Below, in pieces: positions 10,145 through 19,633 of a stretch of 40,016 nucleotides of DNA; the first letter of the stretch is position 1, and each line of letters starts with the position of its first letter. Source of the stretch: Mastigamoeba balamuthi (taxonomy: Eukaryota > Evosea > Mastigamoebida > Mastigamoebidae); contig CACRSC010000073.1 in NCBI GenBank assembly GCA_902651635.1, positions 65,368 to 105,383 of the forward strand, read 5' to 3'. Under the pieces are notes generated by a model. It had not been told where the DNA came from and did no database searches. It saw only the letters and a program-made list of their open reading frames with translations. Position numbers and translations under genes: made by a program.

Positions 10145-13100
10145 ATGTTCCGGCGGGACTCGCTGCAGCGCCTGGTGAAGCGCAAGTCGGGCAGCCTTCC
10201 CAGCAGCCCCACTGGGCTCTCGAGGTCCCCGGCCTCTCTCGACGTCCCCGACCTCCAGTTTGTCGTCGTGCCCGCGGCCAACGCGCCTCCCCCTGCCCCC
10301 ACCGAGCCCGTGGCATCCGCCATCCCCGCGGAGCTCAAGTCGCACTCGCTCAACGCCATCTCGTCGTCCGCAGTCGCCCTCGAGGAGTCGCTCGTGTGTA
10401 CCATCCGTGAGCCTGGCGCTTAGCGTGGCGAGGCTCCCGCTTTCCTCACCGAGTGTCTCGCGGTCTGTGCCGGGCTGCGGACAGGGACGTTGGAGAGCGT
10501 GTACGTGCGACCGCTGATGGACGCTGCTGGCGAGGACGAGAGCGCGCTGGCGGCTGTCCGCGGCGCTTTTGGAGGCCTCAAGCCGCTGCTCGAGGTCTCC
10601 ACTGCCGCACTGGCGGCCCTCAAGTCCTCGCAGGCTACGTGGGCTGCCCTGGCCCTGTGCGGCTCGTACGTGCAGGCGTACCAGAAGTGGTTGCTCAGCA
10701 ACGCCGACGGCTTCGCTCGGGTACTCTCGCTCAAGAAGGCCCCGGCAACGACCGCGGCTGTGCTGCAGCAGATCGAAGCGCAGCAGGCGGCCCAGGCGGC
10801 ACCTGCAGTGCTCGAAGACCTTCTGTGGATGACAGTGCTGCGGATTAAGTGCGTCTACCAGGTCGTCAGGTCGCAGCGGGACCTCGTGTGCGCTCTTGAG
10901 GCCGCCCGGCTCGCCGGCATCTCGGCAAAGATCCTGCTGTCTCCCACGCGCACGGTGTGCCTCTGCCAGCTCTCTGGCTCGCGCTGACGGGGGCGAGCAG
11001 GTTGATGGAGACGTTCCGCCAACTGTGATCAAGGCGGAGACGCTGGACCAAGTGGACTTGGCGATCGACAAGATCGCCGAGCTGGCCAAGGAGGCTGCGC
11101 GCATCGAGCTGTCGTACCAGGCCTTCGACCTCATCCGCTCGTTCCGCGTTGGCGAAGGCGTGGTCATCCCCATGGTGCCCAGCCGCAGGATAGCCGAGCA
11201 GAGGGAGTTCATGCTCTACACAAACTGCGAGGTGCTCCCAGTGCACTCAACGATGACCGCCTTGTCTCAGCAGTCCCTTTGTCCAGTTCGGCCTCAGTGT
11301 GGAGATCCCTGTGGTCGTGTTCGTGTTCACCGACGCTGCAGCTGTGTGCGCCATTGTGCCGCACTCGTCGGTGCAGGACAGAGAGAGGTACGAGCTGATT
11401 GGCTGGTACGACCTCGCGTCCATCTACGTCTTGGACACCCAGGAGAAGACCAAAAAGCCCACGTTCGAGCTCGGCACCAGAGTAGGATGCCCAGCACTCG
11501 TCAGCATCTCTCACTCTGCTCAGGTCGAGGGAGATCCAGTGCCCCCCGGGTGGGAGATCTCCGAGAAGGGCACAAGGAGAGCCTACACCAACAAGACGGC
11601 TGGGCTGCTCCAGAAACAGTCGATGATATCCTATCGAGTTCGCTCCTCGTCGCACGCACTGGCTCTGTGCTTTCTGACAGCTGTGCCTCTGCAGAAGACA
11701 CTGCGGTTCCTTGGCACGGCGGAGAGCAAGAGGGACTTCCGGTTGATACACCTGGCAATGCTGGGCGGGATGTCTGGAAGCCAGCGAGACGATGCGTGCT
11801 GGTCCAAGCACCCATACATGATCATCGGAGCGGACGTGGAGAGCGTCATGGACCACGAGGAGATGCTGTACGGAGCGGACCAGAGCTGCCCCATGGCCAT
11901 CTCGGAGATAATGCACCAGATCGTCAAGAGCTCACTGCACGAGGAGGGCGTACGGACTTCACTCACCTCCGCTTCTCCGAAGCTCAGGCGCACGCGCGCA
12001 GCTGCTGCGCCTCGTAGGGTCCATGAAGGAGGTCGAGGAGCTCAAGCAGCTCGTCAACACAGGGAAGCTGGACGAGTCTCGACTCTGCTCGTCCAAGGCC
12101 GTCAACGCGCTCACTAGTCTTCTGAAGCTGTTCCTGCGAGAGATGCCGTCGCCGCTGATCCCTGCGGACGTGCAGGACGAGATCGAGGTTATGTGCTCGA
12201 CTCCGCCGGACTGCAGGGCGATGTCGCTGCTGCTGATGCGGATGCCGCGGCGACGGTACGCGGTGGTCAACGCGCTGTTCAAGTTCCTGGCGACCATCGC
12301 GGCCAATGAGCACATCAACTCGATGAGCCCCGAGAACCTCGCCATCGTCGTGGCCCCCGCGCTGTGCTGGAGCGGCAACAAGAGCGAGAGCTCGTCGATC
12401 GGGGACATCTCGCGGGGCAAGGACTTTGTCTCGTACACCGTCTCCAACTACCTCGACATCTTCCCTGCCGCCAACGCGCCCAAGCTGCAGTTCGCGACGT
12501 TCCTGCGCAAGCTCATCGGCCACAGAGCCCCCGTCCTGGCGCTCCACCACGACGAGAGGCTCACCAAGGCCCGGACTCCCCCTTTACCAGTGGGTCTCAC
12601 GAGCTGGTTCAGGTCGTCTCGGTGGACAGCACGGGAGAGATACGAGTGTGGGACCTCGCGAAGCTGAGGTTCTCCGAGACGATCAGCGTCAGCGCCGCTG
12701 AGGGCTTCCCCGAGGGGTTCGAGTGCGCTGCGGTGGCCAGCGACCACGCGTGGATGGGCGGCAAGGCAGGGCTCGTCGTCGCCTCCCTGAGCAACGGCCG
12801 CTCGGCCCGCATCACCGAAGCCGCGACTCACTGCATCGTCGCCCTCAAGGACGAGCTGTGGTGCGGCAGCGACGGCAGGATCGTCGTCGTGTGCAGGAGA
12901 GCCAAGAAGAAGTGCGGAGAGGTCCGCCTGCACGTCGACGCCGTGGTCACCTCGCTGTGCGCCGTTGCCTCGCGCGTCTGGGCGATCGGGTTCTCGACGC
13001 CCAAGGCCGAGATGATGGCACGAGAGAACTCACTTTCGGATTCAATTGGTGACCACTTCCTCGCCCCCCCGCCCGCAGCTCTGTGTGATCGAGAGCTCGG

Positions 13101-13646
13101 CGAGGGCTGTCGTGCAGAGGGTGGACCTGGGCACGTGCTCGCCGGTGCTCTCGCTGGCGTACATCGACGGCGTCGTGTGGGCCGGCTGCCACGAGGGCGA
13201 GGTCGTCGTCTTCAACAGCCAGACGTGCGCAGAGGTCTGCAGGCTCGAGCGCCACCTCGCGCCCGTCGTGGGCATCGCGCACCTGCGCGACCAGGTCTGG
13301 ACGTGCGGCAGGGACAGGATCTGCATCTGGGAGCGCCAGTCGCTGCGCTACGCGGGGTCGCTGCGGGGCTACCACTCGGGCAGCGTCTGCTGCGTGATGC
13401 CCTGCGCCAGCAGGTCCGCCTCTGCTGCCGGCCAGCCGCAGCCGTCGACGACGAACGTCTGGACCGCTGACGACTCCGGGGTGCGCTCTCCCATGCCTGC
13501 GCCTGCCGTGCACTCGGTCTCACGCAGCGCCGTCTGCTTGCGCGCAGGGCATCTGCGTGTGGTCTGCGGCGAGTCTCCCCGTGCAGTTTGGTCCTCCGGC
13601 CACCTTTCCCGCTGCGCCAGAGCTCCCCGCGCAGCCCGAGCAGTGA
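10145..13646 (+). CDS. RhoGEF-RhoGAP fusion: DH-PH-WW-RhoGAP-WD40
   Basis: Nine exons in agreeing phase: 10145-10397, 10485-10954, 11001-11231, 11287-11481, 11524-11949, 12002-12568, 12613-13005, 13079-13480 and 13548-13646, giving 1,011 residues. Introns 12569-12612 and 13006-13078 need GC donors (AAG|GCCCGG, AAG|GCCGAG). Residues about 80-245 resemble a Dbl-homology GEF domain (ESLVW start, KWLLSNADGF, VLEDLLWMTVLRIKCVYQVV). A PH-like segment follows at about 250-385 (REFMLYTNCE). Then comes a WW-like motif (PPGWEISEKGTRRAYTNKT; second Trp not evident). Residues about 485-690 are RhoGAP: Arg-finger segment LLRLVGSMKE, LLKLFLREMPSPLIP, and NSMSPENLAIVVAPAL. The C-terminus has WD-type blades (STGEIRVWDLAKL, GRDRICIWERQSL, GICVWSAAS). 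The protein should both load and hydrolyse GTP on Rho-family GTPases. One further intron at about 11638-11695 is possible. Confidence 0.82.
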
Positions 13647-13918
13647 GCGACAGTTGTTGTGTCTGTGTGCCACCCGCGCGGCCAACAAGGCCGGGAAAAC
13701 CCGATCAAATGCGTCTTTGTCTTGCCTATCTTTGGTAGTGCAGAAGTTGAAGACACCGATGGGGAAGGCGAAGGTGCACCTCCCTCAGGTTTTACAGGGG
13801 GGTGCACACACCACAACTGCACGTGGGGTGGTGGGGGTGTTCATCGGTGAGCGTCAGCCGGTTCTCCTGCAGTAGCCACTGCACACACAATCTACACGAA
13901 CCGATCACACCGCGCGAG

Positions 13919-14452
13919 ATGTCTGCGACACCCTCTGGCTCCGAGGCCGCCGGGCGCCCCAAGCGCGAGTACTACGCCGAGCTCGTCGAGAAGGCCGCCG
14001 CGCTGCTCGACGGCGAGAACAACGCCGTCGCCAACGCCGCCAACGTCTCGGCGCTGGCGTGGGAGCTCGTGCCCCAGATCAACTGGTGCGGCTTCTACCT
14101 CGCCGACGCCCAGCGCCCGGGGCAGCTCGTCCTGGGTCCCTTCCACGGCCGCCCCGCCTGCGTGCGCATCGCCCTGGGCCGCGGCGTCTGCGGGACCGCA
14201 GCGCAGGCGCGGCAGACGCAGCTCGTGCCCGACGTCGACGAGTTCCCGGGGCATATCCGCTGCGACGGGGCGTCGAGGTCCGAGGTGGTGGTGCCCGTCG
14301 TCGGGGCCGACGGGGCGCTGCTGGGCGTGTGGGACGTCGACAGCCCCGTGCTCGCGAGGTTCGACGAGGAGGACAGGGCCGGCATGGAGGCCCTCGTCGC
14401 CGTCTACGTCAGGTCGCTCTCGCAGCAGCTTAACGCAGCCAAGCTCCACTGA
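13919..14452 (+). CDS. msrC: free methionine-(R)-sulfoxide reductase (GAF domain)
   Basis: Intronless, 177 residues, start ATG 13919 chosen from the family length. One GAF domain fills the protein. It shows the family core INWCGFYL, LVLGPFHGRPAC, GRGVCGTAA, VPDVDEFPGHIRCD and SEVVVPVV. The three redox cysteines are present at residues 81, 91 and 115; their 10- and 24-residue spacing equals that known for the E. coli enzyme (84, 94, 118). The enzyme reduces free Met-R-sulfoxide with thioredoxin as donor and protects against oxidative damage in the cytosol. The family is common in bacteria and microbial eukaryotes and absent from animals. The lack of introns in an intron-rich region is compatible with old transfer, but GC content matches the neighbours. 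Confidence 0.95.
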   Translation: MSATPSGSEAAGRPKREYYAELVEKAAALLDGENNAVANAANVSALAWELVPQINWCGFYLADAQRPGQLVLGPFHGRPACVRIALGRGVCGTAAQARQTQLVPDVDEFPGHIRCDGASRSEVVVPVVGADGALLGVWDVDSPVLARFDEEDRAGMEALVAVYVRSLSQQLNAAKLH

Positions 14453-15936
14453 CGCCCCTGCGCATCTCCAATACCGACTGGCCAACAATTGATTCCCCTG
14501 TGAACAATGGCGAATACGTGGACAGGGTGTCATTGCACATCTCTGGAGGATGTCAAGACACTGTGGTGCACACATGAGACGGGTGCTCTTGTGATGAGTT
14601 CCTTTAGGACTGAGGTAGATTAATCAAATTTCTTTTGATTTAATGCAGGAAATTTCTTGTTATTTTCTTTCTTCAATGGGCTGCATAATGCCCAGCCCAG
14701 AGTCCCACCACAGGGCCCAGCTCCAGGTCATCCACTAGGAGGTTAAGCCCCAGATTGCTCTGACACTGGAGGTTGTCATAATGTGATGTCTGAGCTCCAG
14801 AGGAACCTGATAATTGAGCTTCAAAGGAACCTGATCATTGAGCTCCAGGCAAAGCTGGTTAACATCCTTAACATGGGCTTTTTTGCATTTATTCAATTCA
14901 TTTTCATTAATTTTCAAGCAGCATGGGGTACTATCAGAGACAGAGACACACCCTGAAGTGGGCAGCTGTGTGGGAGACAGTACCAGCAGAGAAGCCCTCT
15001 CAAGCTGCAGTTCCAGATCAGTATTCTCTTTCAACTCTACTAAATAACATACACACAGTAAGTACATTAATGATCTTCACTGTATTCTCAGATTATACAC
15101 AGTAAGATTGGTTTTTTCTGAATGCATTGATTTAAGAGCTGCAAATGACATTACAAAGCCTACTGAAAGCAACTTTTCATTCATCAAAACAGGAGTGCTG
15201 CAAAAGCAAGGGATAAAGCCATTTCCCAGTTATGACAATCATCTGGAAGGACTGTCTATCATTACCCTGTGCAACCAGCCTACACATGATAACCATCAGG
15301 ACATGGCAAGAAGTGTCACTTGTTAGTAACTAGTTTTTATATTATTCAGATTTATTTTTAAATATTTTTCAGTAAAAAGATATTTGTGATATTAAAATAT
15401 TATCATCCTGCTAATATAATTTGTAATTCAAACTTACTGTTGGTGTGATGGCTGAGAAGAGGCTTCTTTGCCTGAAGCTTGTACTTGGTTCTCATTAACA
15501 TCCACTTAGAGGTCCTCATCTGCAACTTATCTGTGCATTAGTGTATAGCACATACAGCTGCTCCTCTACTGACACCCCAGAGTCAGAAGATATTGACAAA
15601 GATATCACATTCAATTAGTAAATGACGTGTGAATTGTGAATAGATGCCAGTTGCTGAACTATTCAATATTATTCATGCAATAGAGGACACAACAATTCAT
15701 TCAGTCGCTGAGTCAGCAAGCTTGCTCTCATCTGAACGCCTAACTGTGGGTCTGGACTGTGGTCGACAGGGCCTGCCACCAGACCTTTGCCAGGCTTGCG
15801 CGCGGGACTAGCGCACGTTCTACGGCGACCGGAGGACGACCCTCCGGGCGCGTCTGCGCATTGGTTATTGAAGATACTTGGCCGATAAAAAGATCTCACA
15901 AAATCTTAACACACAACACGTTTTGTTGTAGCGCAA
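14453..15936. other. AT-rich intergenic block, no gene recognised
   Basis: About 1.5 kb with a sharp drop in GC compared with the exons on both sides. Short frames (for example 15108-15326) show no recognisable domain. Its texture matches the AT-rich block at 28.8-31.1 kb that carries a transposon relic, so decayed mobile DNA is a possible source. A short tandem repeat lies inside (listed separately). Confidence 0.5.
14791..14862 (+). repeat. 24-bp tandem repeat, about 2.5 copies
   Basis: Units start at 14791, 14815 and 14839, each beginning TGAGCTCCA or TGAGCTTCA. The first two share AGGAACCTGAT and differ at four positions or so; the third diverges after its first ten bases. Seen directly; no function is implied. 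Confidence 0.8.
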
Positions 15937-16999
15937 ATGGCATCTCGCCGCCAGACGCTCGCCGAGGCCACCAGCCTCCTCGAGCAGCTCAAGAAGGCCA
16001 ATGACGCCTCCACCGCCACCCCCATCCTCAACAAGCTCAAGGTGCTGCCCCCCCCCTCTCCCCGCCCCCCGCCAAATCGGCATACCGCGCAATCTCGAAA
16101 ATACCCCAGCAAATCTTGAAAATAAGGCTGAATCTCTGACGGCCGCCCGCCGTGCCAGCTCATCATCGCCGGGTTCTCGTGGATGCCCGCGGGCGGCAAG
16201 AACGCCACGAGCGAGGACGCGGCGGAGATGGCGCTGTCGCGCGAGGCGCTGGAGCAGGCGGTGCTGCTGAGCGCGCGCACGCGCGACGCCGCGGGGTTCG
16301 CGCGGAACATGGCGCAGCTCAAGCCCTTCTACACCGACCTCCGCGCGGCCCTCGGCGACGCGGCCCAGAGCAGCCGCGAGATGCTCGTCACGGGGCTCAA
16401 CCTCACCAGGCTCATCGCCGCCGGCGCCCGCGCAGAGTTCCACACGGAGCTCGAGCGCATCCCCAACGACCTGCAGGGCGACAGGTGCGCGATTCAAAAC
16501 AGATCGGGAGGATATCTGTATCTCTTTTTGGGGTTCTGGATTCTGACGGCGTGGCCAGGTACATCAAGTTCCCCGTCGAGCTCGAGCAGTACCTCGAGGA
16601 GGGGTGCTTCTCCAAGGTGCTCGCGGCGCGCCGCGAGGTGCCGAGCGAGTGCTACGAGCCGTTTGTCGTCTCGCTTGCCGGTGCAGTTCCCCCTCGTGAC
16701 GCCAACGCAGGCATTTCTCGGTCTGACGTCACACCGCAGACTCTGTGCGGGACGAGATGGCCTCGTGCAGCGAGCGCGCGTACGAGTCGCTGAGCGTGGC
16801 CGACGCCCAGAGGTTCCTGATGTTCGCCGACGAGGCCTCGTTCGCCGCCTACGCCGCCGCGCGCAAGTGGGCCGTGCGCGGCGGCCGCGTGTGGTTCGCG
16901 CGCACCGACGACAACGCCAACGGCGGCGCCGAGGTCGCCTCTGCGGACCTCATGCGCGAGACCGTCGCCTACGCCGCCGAGCTCGACCGCATCGTGTAA
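15937..16999 (+). CDS. RPN12: 26S proteasome regulatory subunit RPN12 (PSMD8)
   Basis: Four exons in phase: 15937-16041, 16159-16484, 16559-16680 and 16740-16999 (TAA), giving 270 residues, close to the family length (about 260-275). All three introns are GT-AG (117, 74 and 59 nt). The sequence follows RPN12 throughout: FARNMAQLKPFYTDLR, LGLNLL-like LVTGLNLTRLI, the diagnostic EFHTELERIP, then YIKFPVELEQYLEEG, the block LADSVRDEMASCSERAYESL created by the third splice, and a C-terminal YAAELDRIV ending. RPN12 is a PCI-fold lid subunit needed for assembly of the 19S regulatory particle, in cytosol and nucleus. Introns 1 and 2 contain small AT-rich islands that stand out from the GC-rich exons. 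Confidence 0.97.
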
Positions 17000-18050
17000 C
17001 GCTTGGGGTGGTGGTGGTGGGGCAGTGCGCAGGAAGCAGAGCGAGCCCTGGGGATGGGGAGAGAGGACAAGAGGACAAGAGGGCCCTGTGCCACACACAC
17101 CCGCACTCGCAATTGATCTCTTCGCTGAGGGCTCCTCCGATGCCAGCGGGACAGGAGGGGTGTGTGCTTGCGTCTCTCTGCGCCTGTGTGGGGGCTGCGC
17201 CTCCGCTGAGCAGGCAGCGCTGTCGTTGGCTGCTGTCCGTGGCTCTCAGTGCGCCCGCTGGCTGGCGGACGCCTCGGTGGCTTCATGTCTCCTCGGTAGT
17301 GTTCGCCTGGCCGTTGTGCAGACTTAGTTCTACGAGGGCTCAGTGGCCGGAGATCAAAGGGTGTGGGGGGACACGTGGCTGGTTACGTCGGCGAATGACG
17401 TCGGGGTGAAAGGTCACTTCTGAGAAACTCTGCGGTACAGAGGCGGGGGGCGAATCAGGAAGATATTTCTCTGGCAGGGGTTTTTCCTCTTTTTTTTGCC
17501 TCCGCATCTCGGCTCAGCTGCGGTTCTGCCTGCCACACCCCGCCCCGCGTGTGGATGCTGTTTCCGACTGCCGTCCCCAACGCCACGGTGCGCCACCCCC
17601 TCTCCCACGCCGTTTAGCGTTTGCGCTGCCCCCGCGGCCCGCGGCACTCGGCGCCCTGCGCTCCTCTGCGTCTCTGCCGGGTTTTTTTTTAGCGCGTTTC
17701 GCTCGGTCCGTTGAATAAAATGCGCTGCCACTGCATCTTCCGGGGCTGCGCAGGTGCTCGACCGTTTGTGCATTTCTGCAGTCTTGCTCAATAATCGCGC
17801 GCCGGCGGGGGCGTGTCGGGCGCGTCTATCTGCATTGCCTATCGGGGGGCCGAGGACCGAATCCGCGGAATTTCTCACTTTCACGCCGCCAAATATCTCC
17901 GTTCTGTTTTTTGTCGTGATCCACAAAAAACAAAAAGTCGTGATACTGACAGCACGAAATCCCCCGTATGATGCTTCGAACGCACCGCACAGCACGCCAA
18001 CACAGGGAAGCGAGTGAGGAGAGACACGCACAGAAGGCCGAGATACAAAC
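17000..18050. other. intergenic, nothing recognised
   Basis: About 1 kb between RPN12 and the pseudokinase gene. GC-rich near 17000-17350 and mixed after. Several open frames on both strands exist but none has a recognisable motif or coherent splice partner. Runs of T (17491-17498, 17681-17689) are present; no RNA gene was recognised. Confidence 0.5.
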
Positions 18051-19283
18051 ATGTGGCTGCGCTCAGCGTCGTCGGTGTCATCGCTCACGTGTGACGACGA
18101 GCGCTCGACCGAGGACAGCAACGCGCTGTCGGTCGGGACCACCGCTGCCTTACAGCAGCAGCAGCCCCTCCTGCAGCGCACCAACAACATCAACTGCTGC
18201 GCCGCGGGGTCGCACTCGCACGACCACACGCCGCCCACGCACATCGAGCGCACCGCGGCTGCCACGTGCGCGTTCTACGGCGCCCTCGCATCGATCCCCA
18301 AGCCGCCGCCCGTCCTCGGCCCCTCGATGGGCAAAGGCAAGCACACAGAGCCCCTGCCATCCCACTCCACTCCACTACACTGTGATGCCCCGCTAGTCGC
18401 AATGAGCAGCACGCTCATCCCTCCCTGGCATTGAGTGCCACGCGCAAGCACCGAGAGCGCCATGCAACACACGTCCCCACGTCTCACGTCTCTGCCGGCA
18501 GGCATCTTCTGGGAGGACTACAGCATGAAGGGGAGGCGCGGAGTGGTGGCCCGCGTGTACAGCGACCCCGCGGGCAAGCCGCTCAGCAGGGAGATCGAGG
18601 CGCTGACGTCGCTGGGCGCCGTGCGCTGGGCCCCGCGCCTGGTCGACAGGACGTGGTCGTTCTCGCGGGGCCTCGTGGTGCTCGAGAGGCCCGAGGCTGC
18701 GGTGCCGCTGCCCGTGGCCCGCGCCGCGCTCAGCACGCGCGAGACGCTCTGCCTGTGGCTCAGCATTGGCGACGCCCTGGCGCGCCTCGGCGAGCTCGGC
18801 TGGATGCACACGGCCCTGTGCCCCCGCAACGTGCTCGTCGTGGGCGCCTCGCGCGTGATGCTCTGCGACTGGTGCTTCTCGACGCAGTCTGTTGGCCACC
18901 ACAGGTGCCTCTCGCTCTCTCTCCCCCCTCCCGAGCGCTGTGTGTCCTCGCGGACCGCTGACCCCTGGGGGGCGGCCAGTGCGCGCGACGTCAGGCAGGG
19001 CGGCCGCAACCCCAGCGGGCCGTGGGCGCCGCCCGAGCAGGCGCACGGCATGATATCGCGGGGCTGCGACGTGTACTCGTGGGTGGCGCTGCTGTACTGG
19101 ATCCTGACGGGGCACGACACGTCGGCGCCGCGGGCCCCGTGCGCCGGCGTCCGCGGGGCCGCGCAGGTCGAGAGGGACGTCTTCGAGCGGGTGCTCTGCC
19201 CCGACCCCGCCAGGCGCTGCACGGACCTCCACGCCATCACCGCTGCAGCGCAGTCGTGGCTCTCGGAGTTCTACACTGACTAG
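18051..19283 (+). CDS. protein kinase-fold pseudokinase
   Basis: Three exons, 18051-18336, 18502-18904 and 18995-19283, give 325 residues. Intron 1 (165 nt) is best read with a GC donor, AAAG|GCAAGC, which restores phase exactly; intron 2 is GT-AG and 90 nt. The first 95 residues are Ser/Thr/Pro/His-rich with a QQQQ run and look disordered. The rest follows the kinase fold: VVARVY at the usual VAVK strand, an alpha-C-like SREIEALTSL, LGWMHTALCPRNVLV at the catalytic loop, MLCDWCF at DFG, WAPPEQ at APE, then DVYSWVALLYWILTG of the C-lobe. The VAVK Lys is missing, the HRD Asp is Ala, and DFG reads DWC; Asn of the loop remains. It probably does not phosphorylate and may act as a scaffold or allosteric partner. 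Confidence 0.78.
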
Positions 19284-19521
19284 AGGTCTGAGTGAGGGTC
19301 GTGCGTGCTGGCCAGTTGTCAGCGGTTTTCACACAAGCGCATTACTGTGCCAACCTTGCGCTCTTTCGGCTACTCTCTCTTTAGTGAGGGGACGGGGGGG
19401 GGATAATAACTCCAGCCAGGCGCGATGTGCATTGCCACGCCACTATCGATTGAAGAAGGTGTTCAGCACTCCCGTGTTGATCCACACGTAGAGACTGAGT
19501 ACGAACTCCCAAATGGAATAA

Positions 19522-19535
19522 GCGCGATATTTCCG
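19522..19535 (+). repeat. 14-bp direct repeat, left copy (probable target-site duplication)
   Basis: AGCGCGATATTTCC here is identical to 25686-25699. It ends one base before the first base of the U6 copy. With the right copy it brackets the whole U6 plus LINE unit, as expected for target-primed reverse transcription. The flanking bases (A at 19521, G at 25685; G at 19536, C at 25700) differ, so the match is exactly 14 bp. Confidence 0.8.
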
Positions 19536-19633
19536 TCCTTCGGGACATATCATAAATTGGAACGATACAGAGAAGATTAGCATGGCCCCCGCGCAGGGAT
19601 GACACGCACAATCGAGAAGTAACCCACTTTTTG
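19536..19633 (+). ncRNA. U6: U6 spliceosomal snRNA (probable retrocopy)
   Basis: Starts with the 5' hairpin GTCCTTCGGGAC, then AAATTGGAACGATACAGAG, the ACAGAGA box (19568-19574), the AGC triad (19580-19582), the conserved CATGGCCCC, GATGACACGCA, and a GAAGTAAC 3' segment. It ends in five Ts (19629-19633), which could serve as a Pol III terminator or reflect the U6 oligo-U tail. All core U6 functional elements are intact. No TATA-like box is evident about 25-30 bp upstream, and the 5' base abuts a 14-bp direct repeat whose partner lies beyond the LINE. This favours a reverse-transcribed U6 joined to LINE cDNA over a resident gene, but a functional U6 gene cannot be excluded. Confidence 0.93.

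Noticed and set aside
10091-11212. 373-codon minus-strand frame
   Set aside because: Antisense shadow of the DH-PH exons; no recognisable motif.
12590-12612. A 23-nt GT-AG intron
   Set aside because: It also keeps phase, but a 44-nt GC-AG intron ending at the same acceptor gives a better WD-blade sequence and a reasonable length.
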